The notes under the pieces are model-generated. The model made no database searches. It saw nothing but the letters and a program-made list of their open reading frames with translations, and had not been told where the DNA came from. A stretch of 52,010 nt of DNA from Syntrophomonadaceae bacterium. Its GTDB lineage: Bacteria; Bacillota; Syntrophomonadia; Syntrophomonadales; Syntrophomonadaceae. Each line of letters begins with the position of its first letter. The first letter of the stretch is position 1. The DNA lies in assembly GCA_012729835.1 (NCBI GenBank), contig JAAYCK010000123.1, positions 1 through 52,010 of the forward strand. The letters run 5' to 3'. Of the stretch, positions 17,574-25,525 are shown piece after piece. The translations under genes and the position numbers were made by a program.

Positions 17574-17609
17574 AAAAATACCCTCTATTTGTAGGGTATT
17601 TTTTCTTTT
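17574..17609 (+). terminator. Terminator after agrA
   Basis: AAAATACCCT (17575-17584) pairs with AGGGTATTTT (17593-17602), loop of eight, and the T run continues to about 17604, then CTTTT. It separates the agrCBA transcript from agrD. Confidence 0.88.
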
Positions 17610-17675
17610 ACGGATATTTGCTTTTTGAAATTTGACCCTTTCACGCAACCAGACGACCTACTTAAATAAAACGGA

Positions 17676-17705
17676 TTGACTCATAAGCTTATATGGTGAT
17701 AAATA
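17676..17705 (+). promoter_or_regulatory. Candidate promoter of agrD
   Basis: TTGACT (17676-17681) matches the -35 consensus at five of six positions. An 18-base spacer leads to TAAATA (17700-17705), a weaker -10. The site is 39 bases ahead of the agrD ATG and after the agrA terminator, as expected if agrD has its own, perhaps AgrA-stimulated, promoter. Confidence 0.5.
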
Positions 17706-17744
17706 TTTCCAAATAGCTTCCCGCGAATGGAAGGAGGTGGAAAT

Positions 17745-17867
17745 ATGTTTAAACCGACCAAATTGTTTGTACTGAGGACCATGTCAGTATTCCTATTGCT
17801 AGTTGCCAGTGCAGGGGTAAAGCCAGCATGTCTGTGGCATTGGTACCAACCCGAGATACCCGAGTAA
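17745..17867 (+). CDS. agrD: AgrD-like cyclic lactone autoinducer precursor, 40 residues
   Basis: This is a small gene easily missed by gene callers. The ribosome site AAGGAGGTGG precedes the ATG by four bases. The peptide has three typical AgrD parts: a basic, amphipathic leader (MFKPTKLFVLRTM), a hydrophobic stretch SVFLLLVASAG, and after Cys29 the tail CLWHWYQPEIPE. Aligning QPEIP with the EVEVP of S. aureus AgrD puts the AgrB cut after Trp33, giving a Cys-Leu-Trp-His-Trp ring of five residues. C. perfringens is reported to use a similar CLWFT ring. Placement 223 bases downstream of agrA, rather than between agrB and agrC, is unusual relative to Staphylococcus. The N-terminal trim site of the exported peptide is not predictable. 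Confidence 0.88.
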   Translation: MFKPTKLFVLRTMSVFLLLVASAGVKPACLWHWYQPEIPE

Positions 17868-17920
17868 AGATCGAAGTATATTAGCCTTATTTGATCAATA
17901 AGGAAAAGGAGGTAAAAACG

Positions 17921-18520
17921 TTGAAGAAAGCCCTGCTAGGTATTGGCATTGTCGCTGCGCTGATCTTTTGCCTGGTAATGCCAACATCGCTTGCATCAGC
18001 CAATTCGGTTAGCGAAAGCCTAACCTTACCCGAAATACCGGCTGTTCAGCAAGAATCCGACTCATTGAAGATGGCATTGCCTGAGATTAAAGAAAATATG
18101 GGATTATTCGAAAATAAAGTAAAGGCTAAACAAGAAAAGCCGAATACGGGTTCGGTAGGCACTCGTGGTTCGGCTCCACCTCTAACTGAGTTGGAAGTTG
18201 TTGCTGTAGGTTCATCACAGTATCAAGGATATGAGCTTATCGCCGAGAACCAAGTCAGAACTCTGGAAGACCACGGAGGAGCAGTTTTATATATTGTCAC
18301 CGGAGAAATCGGGTATGGTGCAAATCCTATTGCTAGAATTAATGGGGATTCACTCGAATGCATTGATTATGAGTTTATTGATTACAACGATGATAATATT
18401 GTTGACGGCTTTTACTACTGGTGGGATGCTAGCGGCTATCAGAATGGCACCTTTACTTACCAGAATACATCCGATAATTATCCTTATAATACCATGTCTG
18501 ATTGGATAGACATCCAATAA
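17921..18520 (+). CDS. Secreted YolA-like (DUF4879-type) protein
   Basis: This is a 199-residue exported protein. TTG 17921 is chosen: AAAGGAGG lies eight bases upstream and the result begins KKALLGIGIVAALIF, a clean signal peptide ending near ASA-NS (residue 28). A low-complexity linker leads to a C-terminal domain of about 110 residues with VVAVGSSQYQGYELI, DHGGAVLYIVTGEIGYG, DGFYYWWDASGYQNGTF and NYPYNTM. I recall the same landmarks in the B. subtilis SP-beta protein YolA (DUF4879); this is from memory. Function is unknown. It follows agrD by 53 bases, probably on the same transcript, so it may be quorum-controlled. Confidence 0.72.
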   Translation: MKKALLGIGIVAALIFCLVMPTSLASANSVSESLTLPEIPAVQQESDSLKMALPEIKENMGLFENKVKAKQEKPNTGSVGTRGSAPPLTELEVVAVGSSQYQGYELIAENQVRTLEDHGGAVLYIVTGEIGYGANPIARINGDSLECIDYEFIDYNDDNIVDGFYYWWDASGYQNGTFTYQNTSDNYPYNTMSDWIDIQ

Positions 18521-18540
18521 GACGTTTGTTTCTAATATAT

Positions 18541-18580
18541 ACCAAGCCAAGGCCATCTATAATATTGACCTTGGTTTGGT
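18541..18580 (+). terminator. Terminator-like hairpin after YolA-like gene
   Basis: ACCAAGCCAAGG (18541-18552) and CCTTGGTTTGGT (18569-18580) pair at 11 of 12 positions and are followed by TAATTTC. The T run is weak, so termination may be partial. Confidence 0.6.
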
Positions 18581-18621
18581 TAATTTCAGTCTTCAGTTCA
18601 TAAAGGAAAGGAGAACATGTA

Positions 18622-19095
18622 ATGAGAATAACCGCAAATTATTGTCAGACAGCGATCTATCCACAGACTGTAGTCAAAGTTAAAAGTGAGGAAAAGCCGG
18701 TTTCTACCAATTTCACCGATGTAAAGACCAATACTACTGCTTCGGAAAAACAACAAACTAAGGATGTTTGGCAGGAGCTCAAGGAAGAATATGATATTCG
18801 TCATTGCACCTTTCAGGACCTTTGTGATATCTCCTTGAAGTTATATAAAGAAGGCGAAATATCTTTTTTTGAGCACTTAAAATTAACTTTTGATTGGGAA
18901 AAGGCCGCAAATTTTTTCAGGAGGTATCCTGGAGCAACAACCGACCTAAACCGGACACCGGCTGATGCAGAAGGAAACAGGGATTGGATCGCCGAGTTTA
19001 ATGCCAAGGCCAGTTTTAACATGAAGTTCGGCGATATGGATAATTACGTTAGAGATACCAAACTAGCCAAAATACTGAGCAGATTAGAACACTAG
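18622..19095 (+). CDS. Unknown soluble protein in Agr-linked accessory region
   Basis: I do not recognise a named family. The 157-residue protein starts at ATG 18622 behind AAAGGAGAAC. It has no signal peptide. Residues 1-45 are polar and probably disordered; residues 46-157 look helical, with motifs EEYDIRHCTFQDLCDISLKL, YKEGEISFFEHLKLTFDWE and GNRDWIAEFNAKASFNMKFGD. This pattern gives me a vague sense of a clostridial family of small cytosolic proteins, but I cannot name it. Two cysteines are widely spaced and there is no visible catalytic motif. The hairpin at 18541 separates it partly from the YolA-like gene. Confidence 0.65.
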   Translation: MRITANYCQTAIYPQTVVKVKSEEKPVSTNFTDVKTNTTASEKQQTKDVWQELKEEYDIRHCTFQDLCDISLKLYKEGEISFFEHLKLTFDWEKAANFFRRYPGATTDLNRTPADAEGNRDWIAEFNAKASFNMKFGDMDNYVRDTKLAKILSRLEH

Positions 19096-19130
19096 TTAAC
19101 CGGAGATTACTAGATTAATCGGAGGTCTCT

Positions 19131-19325
19131 ATGTTTTTCAGAAAGATTGAATATCTGGTATCATTTTTATTAATTTACATATGTTTATTATCTTTGATTC
19201 CCAAGCATTCAGTATATCAATCTCTCATAACATTAATAATCCCGTCTTTGATTGGATCGCTTGTTTTTGGTACTATGACCAATTTTATAAGGTATTTAAT
19301 TTTCAAGTCAAATGCAGAGAAATAG
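19131..19325 (+). CDS. Small two-helix membrane protein
   Basis: This is a 64-residue protein with two hydrophobic segments, YLVSFLLIYICLLSLIP and SLITLIIPSLIGSLVFGTM, separated by a short loop with KHSVYQ; the ends are basic. ATG 19131 follows ATCGGAGGTCTCT, a good ribosome site. It lies 35 bases downstream of the preceding unknown gene. It has no similarity I can name. Small two-helix proteins can be immunity proteins, holins or regulators; none of these is supported here. The region is visibly AT-rich. Confidence 0.55.
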   Translation: MFFRKIEYLVSFLLIYICLLSLIPKHSVYQSLITLIIPSLIGSLVFGTMTNFIRYLIFKSNAEK

Positions 19326-19472
19326 TATGGATTAGGAATTGCACACCCTTAATTTTCTGACATTTACGGCATAGATTTTTTTTGTAACTCTAGCGAAAAA
19401 ACGAAGGATAATTTGCCTCTGAGACATATAATTGTTTCATTGTTTTCTGAACTAATAAAGTAGGAGTGAAGT

Positions 19473-20162
19473 ATGAAAAAACTCATAATATGTTCACTAA
19501 TAACAGCATTAGTAATTGCTACGTGTTGTATAAGTGTATACGCCGTATCACCTCGGCAGCAAGCTAATATTGTTGCTAATGATACCTTTTATCAATGGAT
19601 TGATCTTTGTTCGGAAAGTTGGAAATCACTGGGGTTCGAAAGTGAAGATCAGGCAAAGCAAGCCTATTTAGGAGATACCTTATGGCAAGTGTATCAATTA
19701 AATAACAATTCCTACTCAAGTGAACAATTACTTACCAACCAACTTATTGAGAGTCCTCTCTTTATAATTCCAGTTTTGTCCGATGGAAATATTATAACGG
19801 ATCTGGAGGTCATGTTGGTTAACGGCGACTGGAAAATTGCTGGTATCGGCGGTCATATTTGCAAGCAGGCAATTGAAGTTATTACCTTAAATGGCCTTAA
19901 AGAAAGCGAATGCAAAATAGTATTTTCTCCCACACAAAAATTCTTTTTTTCTTACAAGGATGGAGAGGAAATTGGTTTGCCTTATATGAATGGCAATGAT
20001 TCTGTGAAAATGACGCAAATAAATGTGAAAAACATTAAAGAACAGCTTAAGCAAAATAACAGTATTAACGCTGATCCAAACCTAGCACCGGAACAAGTCA
20101 GATTTGGTAATGCCTCAATGTTTCACGAACAAAAACAGACCACCAGCATATTGCTAGATTAA
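19473..20162 (+). CDS. Secreted protein of unknown function
   Basis: This 229-residue protein begins KKLIICSLITALVIATCCIS, a signal peptide, with a likely cut after VYA (about residue 25). ATG 19473 follows GTAGGAGTGAAGT. The mature part has no motif I can name: a helical start (DTFYQWIDLCSESWKSLGFE), a central beta-rich part with IIPVLSDGNIITDLEVMLVN and GDWKIAGIGGH, then a polar Lys/Asn/Gln-rich tail. The central part suggests a secreted protein responding to or binding a ligand, but that is guesswork. A 147-base AT-rich gap lies upstream; codon use is more AT-rich than in the flanking housekeeping genes. Confidence 0.65.
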   Translation: MKKLIICSLITALVIATCCISVYAVSPRQQANIVANDTFYQWIDLCSESWKSLGFESEDQAKQAYLGDTLWQVYQLNNNSYSSEQLLTNQLIESPLFIIPVLSDGNIITDLEVMLVNGDWKIAGIGGHICKQAIEVITLNGLKESECKIVFSPTQKFFFSYKDGEEIGLPYMNGNDSVKMTQINVKNIKEQLKQNNSINADPNLAPEQVRFGNASMFHEQKQTTSILLD

Positions 20163-20225
20163 CTAGATTTATTCGTTTTCAACTTCAAGAACTATCTTAG
20201 ATAGACAGAGTATTGCATTCCTACT

Positions 20226-20267
20226 AAAAGCGGCCAGCCTTTGATTCAATCGGTCAAAGACTGGCCG
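20226..20267 (-). terminator. Terminator of the 20344-20643 gene
   Basis: CGGCCAG (20231-20237) pairs with CTGGCCG (20261-20267); the stem extends inward with CTTTGA/TCAAAG. On the minus strand it is followed by CTTTTAG, a short T run. It lies about 77 bases beyond the stop of the small minus-strand gene. Confidence 0.65.
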
Positions 20268-20343
20268 TCGCAGTCTAGGTTGCTTTTGTAGCCTTTGGAT
20301 GGTGGTGTACGGAATATAAATCAACCAGTACTGTTATCGGTCG

Positions 20344-20643
20344 CTACTCCTCTATCGTCACCGTGCCATCCTCATTCTCGGTTACCTTGCTTTCGGGTTC
20401 CAGGATGTAGACCTTATGATTGACATAATCAATAGCAATGTCCCGGTTTATTATGGTGGCTGCCTCCTCAGGGGTAACCAGGGTCCTTATCTGTACCCCA
20501 TTATCATATAGCTGCAGGATCAATTCACCATTATCCCGCTTAATATTGCGATGCTGGTGCTTTTCATAGGGTTTCATGAAAATATACTGGTATCCGCCCT
20601 CGACAAAATCCATTTCTCGCCCATTCAAAATAACCTTCTGCAA
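20344..20643 (-). CDS. Small conserved-looking protein of unknown function
   Basis: This 99-residue soluble protein starts at TTG 20643, seven bases after GGAGG. The sequence looks beta-rich and acidic at the end: ELILQLYDNGVQIRTLVTP in the middle and a tail of KVTENEDGTVTIEE. No signal peptide, membrane helix or catalytic motif is visible, and I cannot name a family. It is on the same strand as the pyr operon, downstream of pyrE by about 120 bases with two repeat elements in between, and has its own terminator, so it may be the last gene of that transcript or separate. Confidence 0.62.
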   Translation of the reverse strand: MQKVILNGREMDFVEGGYQYIFMKPYEKHQHRNIKRDNGELILQLYDNGVQIRTLVTPEEAATIINRDIAIDYVNHKVYILEPESKVTENEDGTVTIEE

Positions 20644-20687
20644 AACTAAACCTCCTCAAACAGAGCCATTTATATAGTCAACTATTC

Positions 20688-20712
20688 GGGCAGATATGAA
20701 ATCCGCCCCTAC
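20688..20712 (-). repeat. Dispersed palindromic repeat family A
   Basis: Read on the minus strand it is GTAGGGGCGGATTTCATATC then TGCCC, nearly identical to the arms at 44627-44700 and to 51807-51832. The arms GGGGCGGAT and ATCTGCCC can fold into a short hairpin. It lies between pyrE and the small downstream gene. Confidence 0.7.
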
Positions 20713-20760
20713 ATCTCGGTTAATCTGCGCTGATCAAATAAGTCTGCGTTATCAGCGTCT
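20713..20760. repeat. Dispersed repeat family B copy
   Basis: GGTTAATCTGCGCTGATC followed by AGTCTGCGTTATCAGCGTCTATT resembles GCGTTAATCTGCGTCTATTT at 49139-49158. It adjoins the family A copy, so two repeat types are stacked here between pyrE and the next gene. Confidence 0.5.
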
Positions 20761-20761
20761 A

Positions 20762-21340
20762 TTAAACTCCCCGGCTGCCAGGCTTGACCGCCTTACTATC
20801 GCCAGCCTTGCAGAGAGGACATTCTTCTGTGGCCCAGGATTGGATGTCCATGGCTAGAACCGGTTCCTGTTTCACTCCGAACGATACCTGTCCATTACTG
20901 CGATCAACCAGCACACCTACGCCTACTACCTCGCCGCCCTGAGCCTTTACCACTTCGATGACTTCTTTGACAGAGCCGCCGGTGGTGACTACATCTTCTA
21001 CAACCAGCACCTTCTGGCCGGGATTAATGGTAAAACCGCGGCGCAGGGTCATCGCTCCATCCTGACGTTCGGTAAACAAGGCCGGCACTCCCAATTGCCG
21101 GGCTACCTCATAGGCTACGATTATTCCTCCCATGGCCGGACCAATAACTACTTCCACCCCATCATTTCTAAACTTATCTGCTAAGTGTTTTGCTAGTTCC
21201 TCGGTATAACCGGGATACTGCAGGACCTGGGCACATTGCATGTACTGGTTACTGTGGCGCCCCGAAGTAAGTATGAAATGCCCGTTGAGTAGGGCTCCGG
21301 AGTCAGTAAATATTTTCTCTGCCTCATTCTGATTAAGCAT
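20762..21340 (-). CDS. pyrE: Orotate phosphoribosyltransferase
   Basis: PyrE joins orotate to PRPP to give OMP. The PRPP-binding signature KVLVVEDVVTTGGSVKEVIE is clear, and GHFILTSGRHSNQYMQCAQVL near the N-terminus is the substrate region of the short (about 190-residue) bacterial type. The protein is 192 residues. ATG 21340 is preceded by GGAGGG supplied by the end of pyrF, which stops three bases before it. The C-terminus contains CPLCKAG, two cysteines outside the catalytic fold. It is the last gene of the pyr operon. Confidence 0.96.
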   Translation of the reverse strand: MLNQNEAEKIFTDSGALLNGHFILTSGRHSNQYMQCAQVLQYPGYTEELAKHLADKFRNDGVEVVIGPAMGGIIVAYEVARQLGVPALFTERQDGAMTLRRGFTINPGQKVLVVEDVVTTGGSVKEVIEVVKAQGGEVVGVGVLVDRSNGQVSFGVKQEPVLAMDIQSWATEECPLCKAGDSKAVKPGSRGV

Positions 21341-21343
21341 AAA

Positions 21344-22063
21344 TTAACCCTCCAACTCATCAATTATTCTTTTTGCCGCTTGCACCGGATCTTCAGCATG
21401 GGTGATCGGCCGGCCGATAACCATATAATCTGCCCCGAGATTCAGGGCATCACGGGGGGTGGTGATCCGTTTTTGATCATTGGCGGCTGCCCACAGTGGA
21501 CGAATACCCGGAGTTACTATCTTGAAATCAGGTCCGCAGGCATTTCGTATCGCTGATATCTCCCTGGGCGAACAAACCACCCCGGAAATTCCGCAATCGC
21601 GAGCCATCTGGGCCCACTTGACTACTACATCCTCTACCGGCATCCCGGGGATCAGCATATCCTGCTCCAATTCCTGCTGACTGATACTGGTCAGTACCGT
21701 TACAGCCAGAGTAATGGGGGGAGTGCTCCCCAATTTAGCGGCCTCCTCGCGGCTAGCCCCTGCCACCGCTTTCATCATTTCTCGTCCGCCGGCGGCGTGC
21801 ACGTTGAACATATGACAGCCTAATCTGGTAATCACCCGGCCAGCTGCGGCCACAGTATTGGGTATATCATGAAATTTGAGATCGACAAATACCCGGCCGC
21901 CCAGCTTATGAATCATATCCACTATCTGAGGTCCGGCACTATTGAATAACTGCATTCCTACTTTGAAGGCTCCAACATGGGCAGAAAGCTGTTCCGCCAG
22001 TTTAAGCGCTTCTTGCTCACTGTCCACGTCCAGTGCCAGTATTATCCTGTCTTTTGCCTGCAA
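21344..22063 (-). CDS. pyrF: Orotidine 5'-phosphate decarboxylase
   Basis: PyrF decarboxylates OMP to UMP. The catalytic Asp-x-Lys-xx-Asp set lies in RVFVDLKFHDIPNT, and the phosphate-binding end is in NLGADYMVIGRPITHAEDP. TTG 22063 is preferred as start because GGAGG lies nine bases upstream, giving MQAKDRIILALDVD; an ATG at 22078 would add five residues, but it overlaps that site and has none of its own. Length is 239 residues. It sits directly between pyrD and pyrE with almost no spacing. Confidence 0.95.
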   Translation of the reverse strand: MQAKDRIILALDVDSEQEALKLAEQLSAHVGAFKVGMQLFNSAGPQIVDMIHKLGGRVFVDLKFHDIPNTVAAAGRVITRLGCHMFNVHAAGGREMMKAVAGASREEAAKLGSTPPITLAVTVLTSISQQELEQDMLIPGMPVEDVVVKWAQMARDCGISGVVCSPREISAIRNACGPDFKIVTPGIRPLWAAANDQKRITTPRDALNLGADYMVIGRPITHAEDPVQAAKRIIDELEG

Positions 22064-22081
22064 ATCACATTCCTCCATATC

Positions 22082-23026
22082 TTAATGGGTAGCAACGCCC
22101 ACTATTTCACTAAGCTGGCTGATGTTATTCTGCTGCATCCATTCCTTGAGCCCCTCGGCAATATCGACGGCCAGGCGAGGATGAACAAAAATACCGGTTC
22201 CCACGGAAACTGCTGAGGCTCCAACCATCATGAATTCCAAGGCATCATTCAGGTTCATGATGCCTCCCCCACCTAAAATGGGCAGTTTAACTTCACGGTA
22301 TACCTGATAGATCATGCGTAAAGCCACTGGTTTGATGGCCGGCCCTGACAGACCGCCAAAGATATTGCCCAATAACGGCTTGCGGTTCTTGATGTCAACC
22401 GCCATCCCCATCAAAGTGTTAATCATGGACAAGGCATCAGCCCCGCCGGCCTGTGCTGCCCGGGCGATTGACACTATATCTGTCACATTAGGTGAAAGCT
22501 TGGGGATTACCGGCAGGGTACTGTTCTTCTTCACCGCGTTGACTACCTGGAAAACCAACTCCGGATCGGTGCCAAACTGTAGTCCGCCCTGTTTTACATT
22601 AGGACAGGATATATTCAGCTCTATGGCTCCTACCCCTCTATGTCCTTCGATTCGGGCGGCCAATTCAGCATATTCCTCAACCGTGTTGCCTGCGATGTTA
22701 GCAATGACTGTGCATCTATGTTCCTGGAGGTAAGGCAGGTGTTCATTGAGAAAGACATCTATTCCTGGGTTCTCCAAACCGATGGAATTAAGCATGCCGG
22801 CGGGTGTCTCAACAATACGCGGGCCAGGATTCCCCGGTCGTGGGGTCAGGGTAGTTCCCTTTACGATTATCGCCCCGATGGAAGAGATATCTACATAGTC
22901 TTCATATTCCCGCCCATAGCCGAAGGTGCCGGAGGCAACCGCTACCGGATTGTTCATTATGAGACCGCCAAGATTGACTGATAATTCTGGTTCTTGATCC
23001 TGTATCAGCGTTTCTTTGTTGCGCAA
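22082..23026 (-). CDS. pyrD: Dihydroorotate dehydrogenase class 1B, catalytic subunit
   Basis: PyrD oxidises dihydroorotate to orotate. The class 1 catalytic cysteine is in [14 protein letters not shown], and the FMN site covers [12 protein letters not shown] and the late [20 protein letters not shown]. With PyrK adjacent, this is the NAD-linked 1B heterotetramer rather than the fumarate-using 1A form. Start TTG 23026 has an AAGGGGG site upstream, 10 bases from the start. It follows pyrK by 13 bases. Length is 314 residues. Confidence 0.95.
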   Translation of the reverse strand: MRNKETLIQDQEPELSVNLGGLIMNNPVAVASGTFGYGREYEDYVDISSIGAIIVKGTTLTPRPGNPGPRIVETPAGMLNSIGLENPGIDVFLNEHLPYLQEHRCTVIANIAGNTVEEYAELAARIEGHRGVGAIELNISCPNVKQGGLQFGTDPELVFQVVNAVKKNSTLPVIPKLSPNVTDIVSIARAAQAGGADALSMINTLMGMAVDIKNRKPLLGNIFGGLSGPAIKPVALRMIYQVYREVKLPILGGGGIMNLNDALEFMMVGASAVSVGTGIFVHPRLAVDIAEGLKEWMQQNNISQLSEIVGVATH

Positions 23027-23039
23027 ACCAGTATCCCCC

Positions 23040-23828
23040 TTACCCTAATAATTCTACCGCCCCCAAGGGAAAAACCGGGCCATCCTTGCAAATCTTCACG
23101 TAGCTCTCATCATCTGTTTTCAGTTTTCGGGCACAGCCCAAACAAGCCCCTACACCGCAGGCCATATATTCCTCCATCGACAGTTCGCCTTCTATAGCGC
23201 GTTCCCGCGCATAATCCGCTACTGCTGCCATCATTATTTCAGGGCCACAGGTATAAATATAATCTACTTCCGAGGGGTTTATCTTTTTTTGTAGCAACTC
23301 GGTGACCAACCCTTTAAAACCGGCGCTACCATCCATAGTGGAGGGCATGAAATCGACCCCGATCTGCCGCATCTTATCAAATGCCACCAATTGGCGCCGG
23401 CTTTCCACACCGTGGAGCACCTTGACCTGATAGCCGCGATCAGACAATACCCTGGCTAAATAGACCAGAGGAGCGATGCCCACACCGCCACCGATTAGCA
23501 CGACTCGTTTCCCCTTGGGTGGTAGAGAAAATCCCTTACCCAGCGGTCCCATGACATCAACGTACTCCTTGGTCTTGATGCGGGTCAACAGGTTGGTGCC
23601 GGTACCGACTATCTTATAAAGCAGCGTTATACTGCCCAATTTTTTGTCCACATCATACAGGCTGAGTGGCCGCCTGAGCAGTGGATTTATACCCAGGGCG
23701 GACCTAATATGAACGAACTGCCCGGGCAGAGCCTCGGGGGCAATAGCCGGGGCGATAAACTCCAATTCCCACATGTCCCTGCTGACCTGGTTATGTCGAA
23801 CCACTAATCCTTGTTCTACAAAAGGCAC
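23040..23828 (-). CDS. pyrK: Dihydroorotate dehydrogenase electron-transfer subunit
   Basis: PyrK passes electrons from PyrD to NAD through FAD and a 2Fe-2S cluster. The FAD site is at [11 protein letters not shown], the NAD site at [20 protein letters not shown], and the four cluster cysteines are in [10 protein letters not shown] plus the later [11 protein letters not shown]. Length is 262 residues. GTG 23828 follows AGGGG by six bases. In most Firmicutes pyrK follows carB directly; here 404 bases holding a carB relic separate it from pyrC. Confidence 0.95.
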   Translation of the reverse strand: MPFVEQGLVVRHNQVSRDMWELEFIAPAIAPEALPGQFVHIRSALGINPLLRRPLSLYDVDKKLGSITLLYKIVGTGTNLLTRIKTKEYVDVMGPLGKGFSLPPKGKRVVLIGGGVGIAPLVYLARVLSDRGYQVKVLHGVESRRQLVAFDKMRQIGVDFMPSTMDGSAGFKGLVTELLQKKINPSEVDYIYTCGPEIMMAAVADYARERAIEGELSMEEYMACGVGACLGCARKLKTDDESYVKICKDGPVFPLGAVELLG

Positions 23829-23939
23829 TTTTTTACCCCTCCAGACAAGCTATCGATTAATTGCATACATATTCCTGTAGACACTTTATTAAACCGCGGG
23901 GCGCCCGCTCACCTTCCATGGTAGCCTTTTGAACCACCT

Positions 23940-24194
23940 TCAAATATCCAATGGGGTCAGACCAGGTACATTAAGCTCTACCGCTGCTCTTCTTATCATT
24001 AATCCATCACTGAATACCTATTTTTTAGGCCAGAATAGCTTGCGCCTTATTCTTTTCGGCTATGGTCGCTACGGCGCTACCCTTGATGATTATTTCGACC
24101 CCAAGCGACAAAAGTCCTTTATAAATGGCAGTTATTAATGATCTATCCCCAGTACCTCACCGGTAGACTTCATCTCTGACCTCAAAGTAATATA
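23940..24194 (-). pseudogene. carB: carB remnant (carbamoyl phosphate synthase large subunit, C-terminal scraps)
   Basis: Three blocks of CarB-like sequence survive on the minus strand. Block 1 (24194-24136) reads YITLRSEMKSTGEVLGID then stop, matching the CarB motif LGPEMKSTGEVMGID. Block 2 (24129-24025), in another frame, reads AIYKGLLSLGVEI and ATIAEKNKAQAILA, matching the region that begins ALYKGL in Bacillus CarB. Block 3 (24011-23940) reads SDGLMIRRAAVELNVPGL and TPLDI, matching the RIRR..VE.GV.CLTSLDT end. The part between blocks 2 and 3 (about 50-60 residues) and everything before block 1, including all of carA, is gone. Blocks 1 and 3 share a frame. The position, between pyrC and pyrK, is where carAB lies in Firmicute pyr operons. 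No start or full reading frame remains. Confidence 0.85.
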
Positions 24195-24232
24195 CCCCAT
24201 TTTGATTGGATGTTTAACGACACCCAGACGAT

Positions 24233-25525
24233 TTAATCTTCAATTACTCGGCCTGCTTGGGCCACAATTTTGCCGCCGACGATGGTCATAACCGGCCACC
24301 CCTTGAGCTCCATGCCCTTAAAGGGGGTATTTTTACCCAGCGAATAAAAGGCCTCTGGGTCTACTGTCTTCACCAGCTCCGGATCTATGATGGTAATATC
24401 CGCCGGAGTACCGGGGCTTAGTTCTCCGCAGGGCAAGCCAAGTATGTCTGCCGGCGTGCTGGTAAAGGCCCGCACCATCTGTTCCAGGTCCAGTTCACCG
24501 GTATTGACCAGCTTATCCATCACTACCGCTATCGCCGTTTCCAGGCCGGATATGCCATTGGCGGCCAGATTGTACTCGCAATCCTTGGCTTCCAGTTCAT
24601 GCGGGGCATGGTCGGTGGCAATACAATCTATCACGCCATCAGCCAGGGCTTTGCGCAGGGCAACCACATGTTCTGCGGAACGCAGCGGTGGACTCACCTT
24701 GGTATCAGTATCATAGCTACCCACTATTTCATCAGTCAGAGCCAGGTGGTGCGGGGTTACTTCACAGGTCACGGCCAGTCCCTCCTTCTTGGCCTTAGCG
24801 ATCATATCCAGCGCTCCTATAGTGGATACGTGACATACATGAAGGCGTCCACCGGTCAATCGGGCAAGTATTATATCACGAGCCACCATCACCTCTTCGG
24901 CAGCGGCGGGAATACCTTTCATTCCAAAATAGGTGGAGAAATACCCCTCATGCATCTGCCCGTCCCGGGTAATTTGGGGATCCTCACAATGGGCTAAGAC
25001 GGGCAACCCGAACATCTTAGCATATTCCAGGGCATTCCGCATGATATCGCCTCTGACTACCGGTTTACCATCATCAGATATGGCAACACAACCGGCTGTC
25101 ACCATCTCTGCTACCGGAGCTAATTCGCAACCGGCCTGTTTCTTGGTAATGGCACCGATGGGACGAACATTTACCAAACCAGTACGCCGGCCGCGGTCAC
25201 GCACGAAACTGGCGACAGCCGCATTATCGATCACCGGGTTGGTGTTGGGCATACAACAGATCGTAGTAAACCCCCCGGCTGCCGCAGCTCTTGAGCCAGA
25301 ATTTATGTCTTCCTTATATTCAAAACCAGGTTCCCGCAGATGTACATGCATATCGATGAAACCCGGACACACATATTTCCCAGTCGCATCAATGACTACG
25401 GCTTCTTTACTCTCGATTTTATTTTCAACGGCAATAATTTTGCCGTCTTCCACCAGCAGGTCCATGACCTCGTTTATGCCATTAACCGGATCTATTACCT
25501 GGCCGCTCTTAATTAGCAATCTCAT
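24233..25525 (-). CDS. pyrC: Dihydroorotase (class I)
   Basis: PyrC cyclises carbamoyl aspartate to dihydroorotate. Zinc ligands are in [19 protein letters not shown], further ligands in PVLAHCEDP and LHVCHVST, and the catalytic aspartate in [10 protein letters not shown]. Length is 430 residues, normal for the type I enzyme of Gram-positive bacteria. ATG 25525 is preceded by GGGGGGAG and overlaps pyrB by 17 bases, indicating coupling. It is followed by the carB relic. Confidence 0.96.
   Translation of the reverse strand: MRLLIKSGQVIDPVNGINEVMDLLVEDGKIIAVENKIESKEAVVIDATGKYVCPGFIDMHVHLREPGFEYKEDINSGSRAAAAGGFTTICCMPNTNPVIDNAAVASFVRDRGRRTGLVNVRPIGAITKKQAGCELAPVAEMVTAGCVAISDDGKPVVRGDIMRNALEYAKMFGLPVLAHCEDPQITRDGQMHEGYFSTYFGMKGIPAAAEEVMVARDIILARLTGGRLHVCHVSTIGALDMIAKAKKEGLAVTCEVTPHHLALTDEIVGSYDTDTKVSPPLRSAEHVVALRKALADGVIDCIATDHAPHELEAKDCEYNLAANGISGLETAIAVVMDKLVNTGELDLEQMVRAFTSTPADILGLPCGELSPGTPADITIIDPELVKTVDPEAFYSLGKNTPFKGMELKGWPVMTIVGGKIVAQAGRVIED

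Noticed and set aside
17640-17700. LytTR direct-repeat binding site upstream of agrD
   Set aside because: Segments such as TTTGACCCTTTCACGCAACC were examined, but no pair of nine-base repeats with the expected spacing could be defended.
17891-17920. Earlier TTG start at 17891 for the YolA-like protein
   Set aside because: It would add ten polar residues ahead of the signal peptide and has no ribosome site, while AAAGGAGG is correctly spaced for TTG 17921.
23929-24138. Plus-strand frame of 69 codons in the pyrC-pyrK gap
   Set aside because: It has no ribosome site and is antisense to the carB remnant, whose minus-strand blocks explain the sequence.
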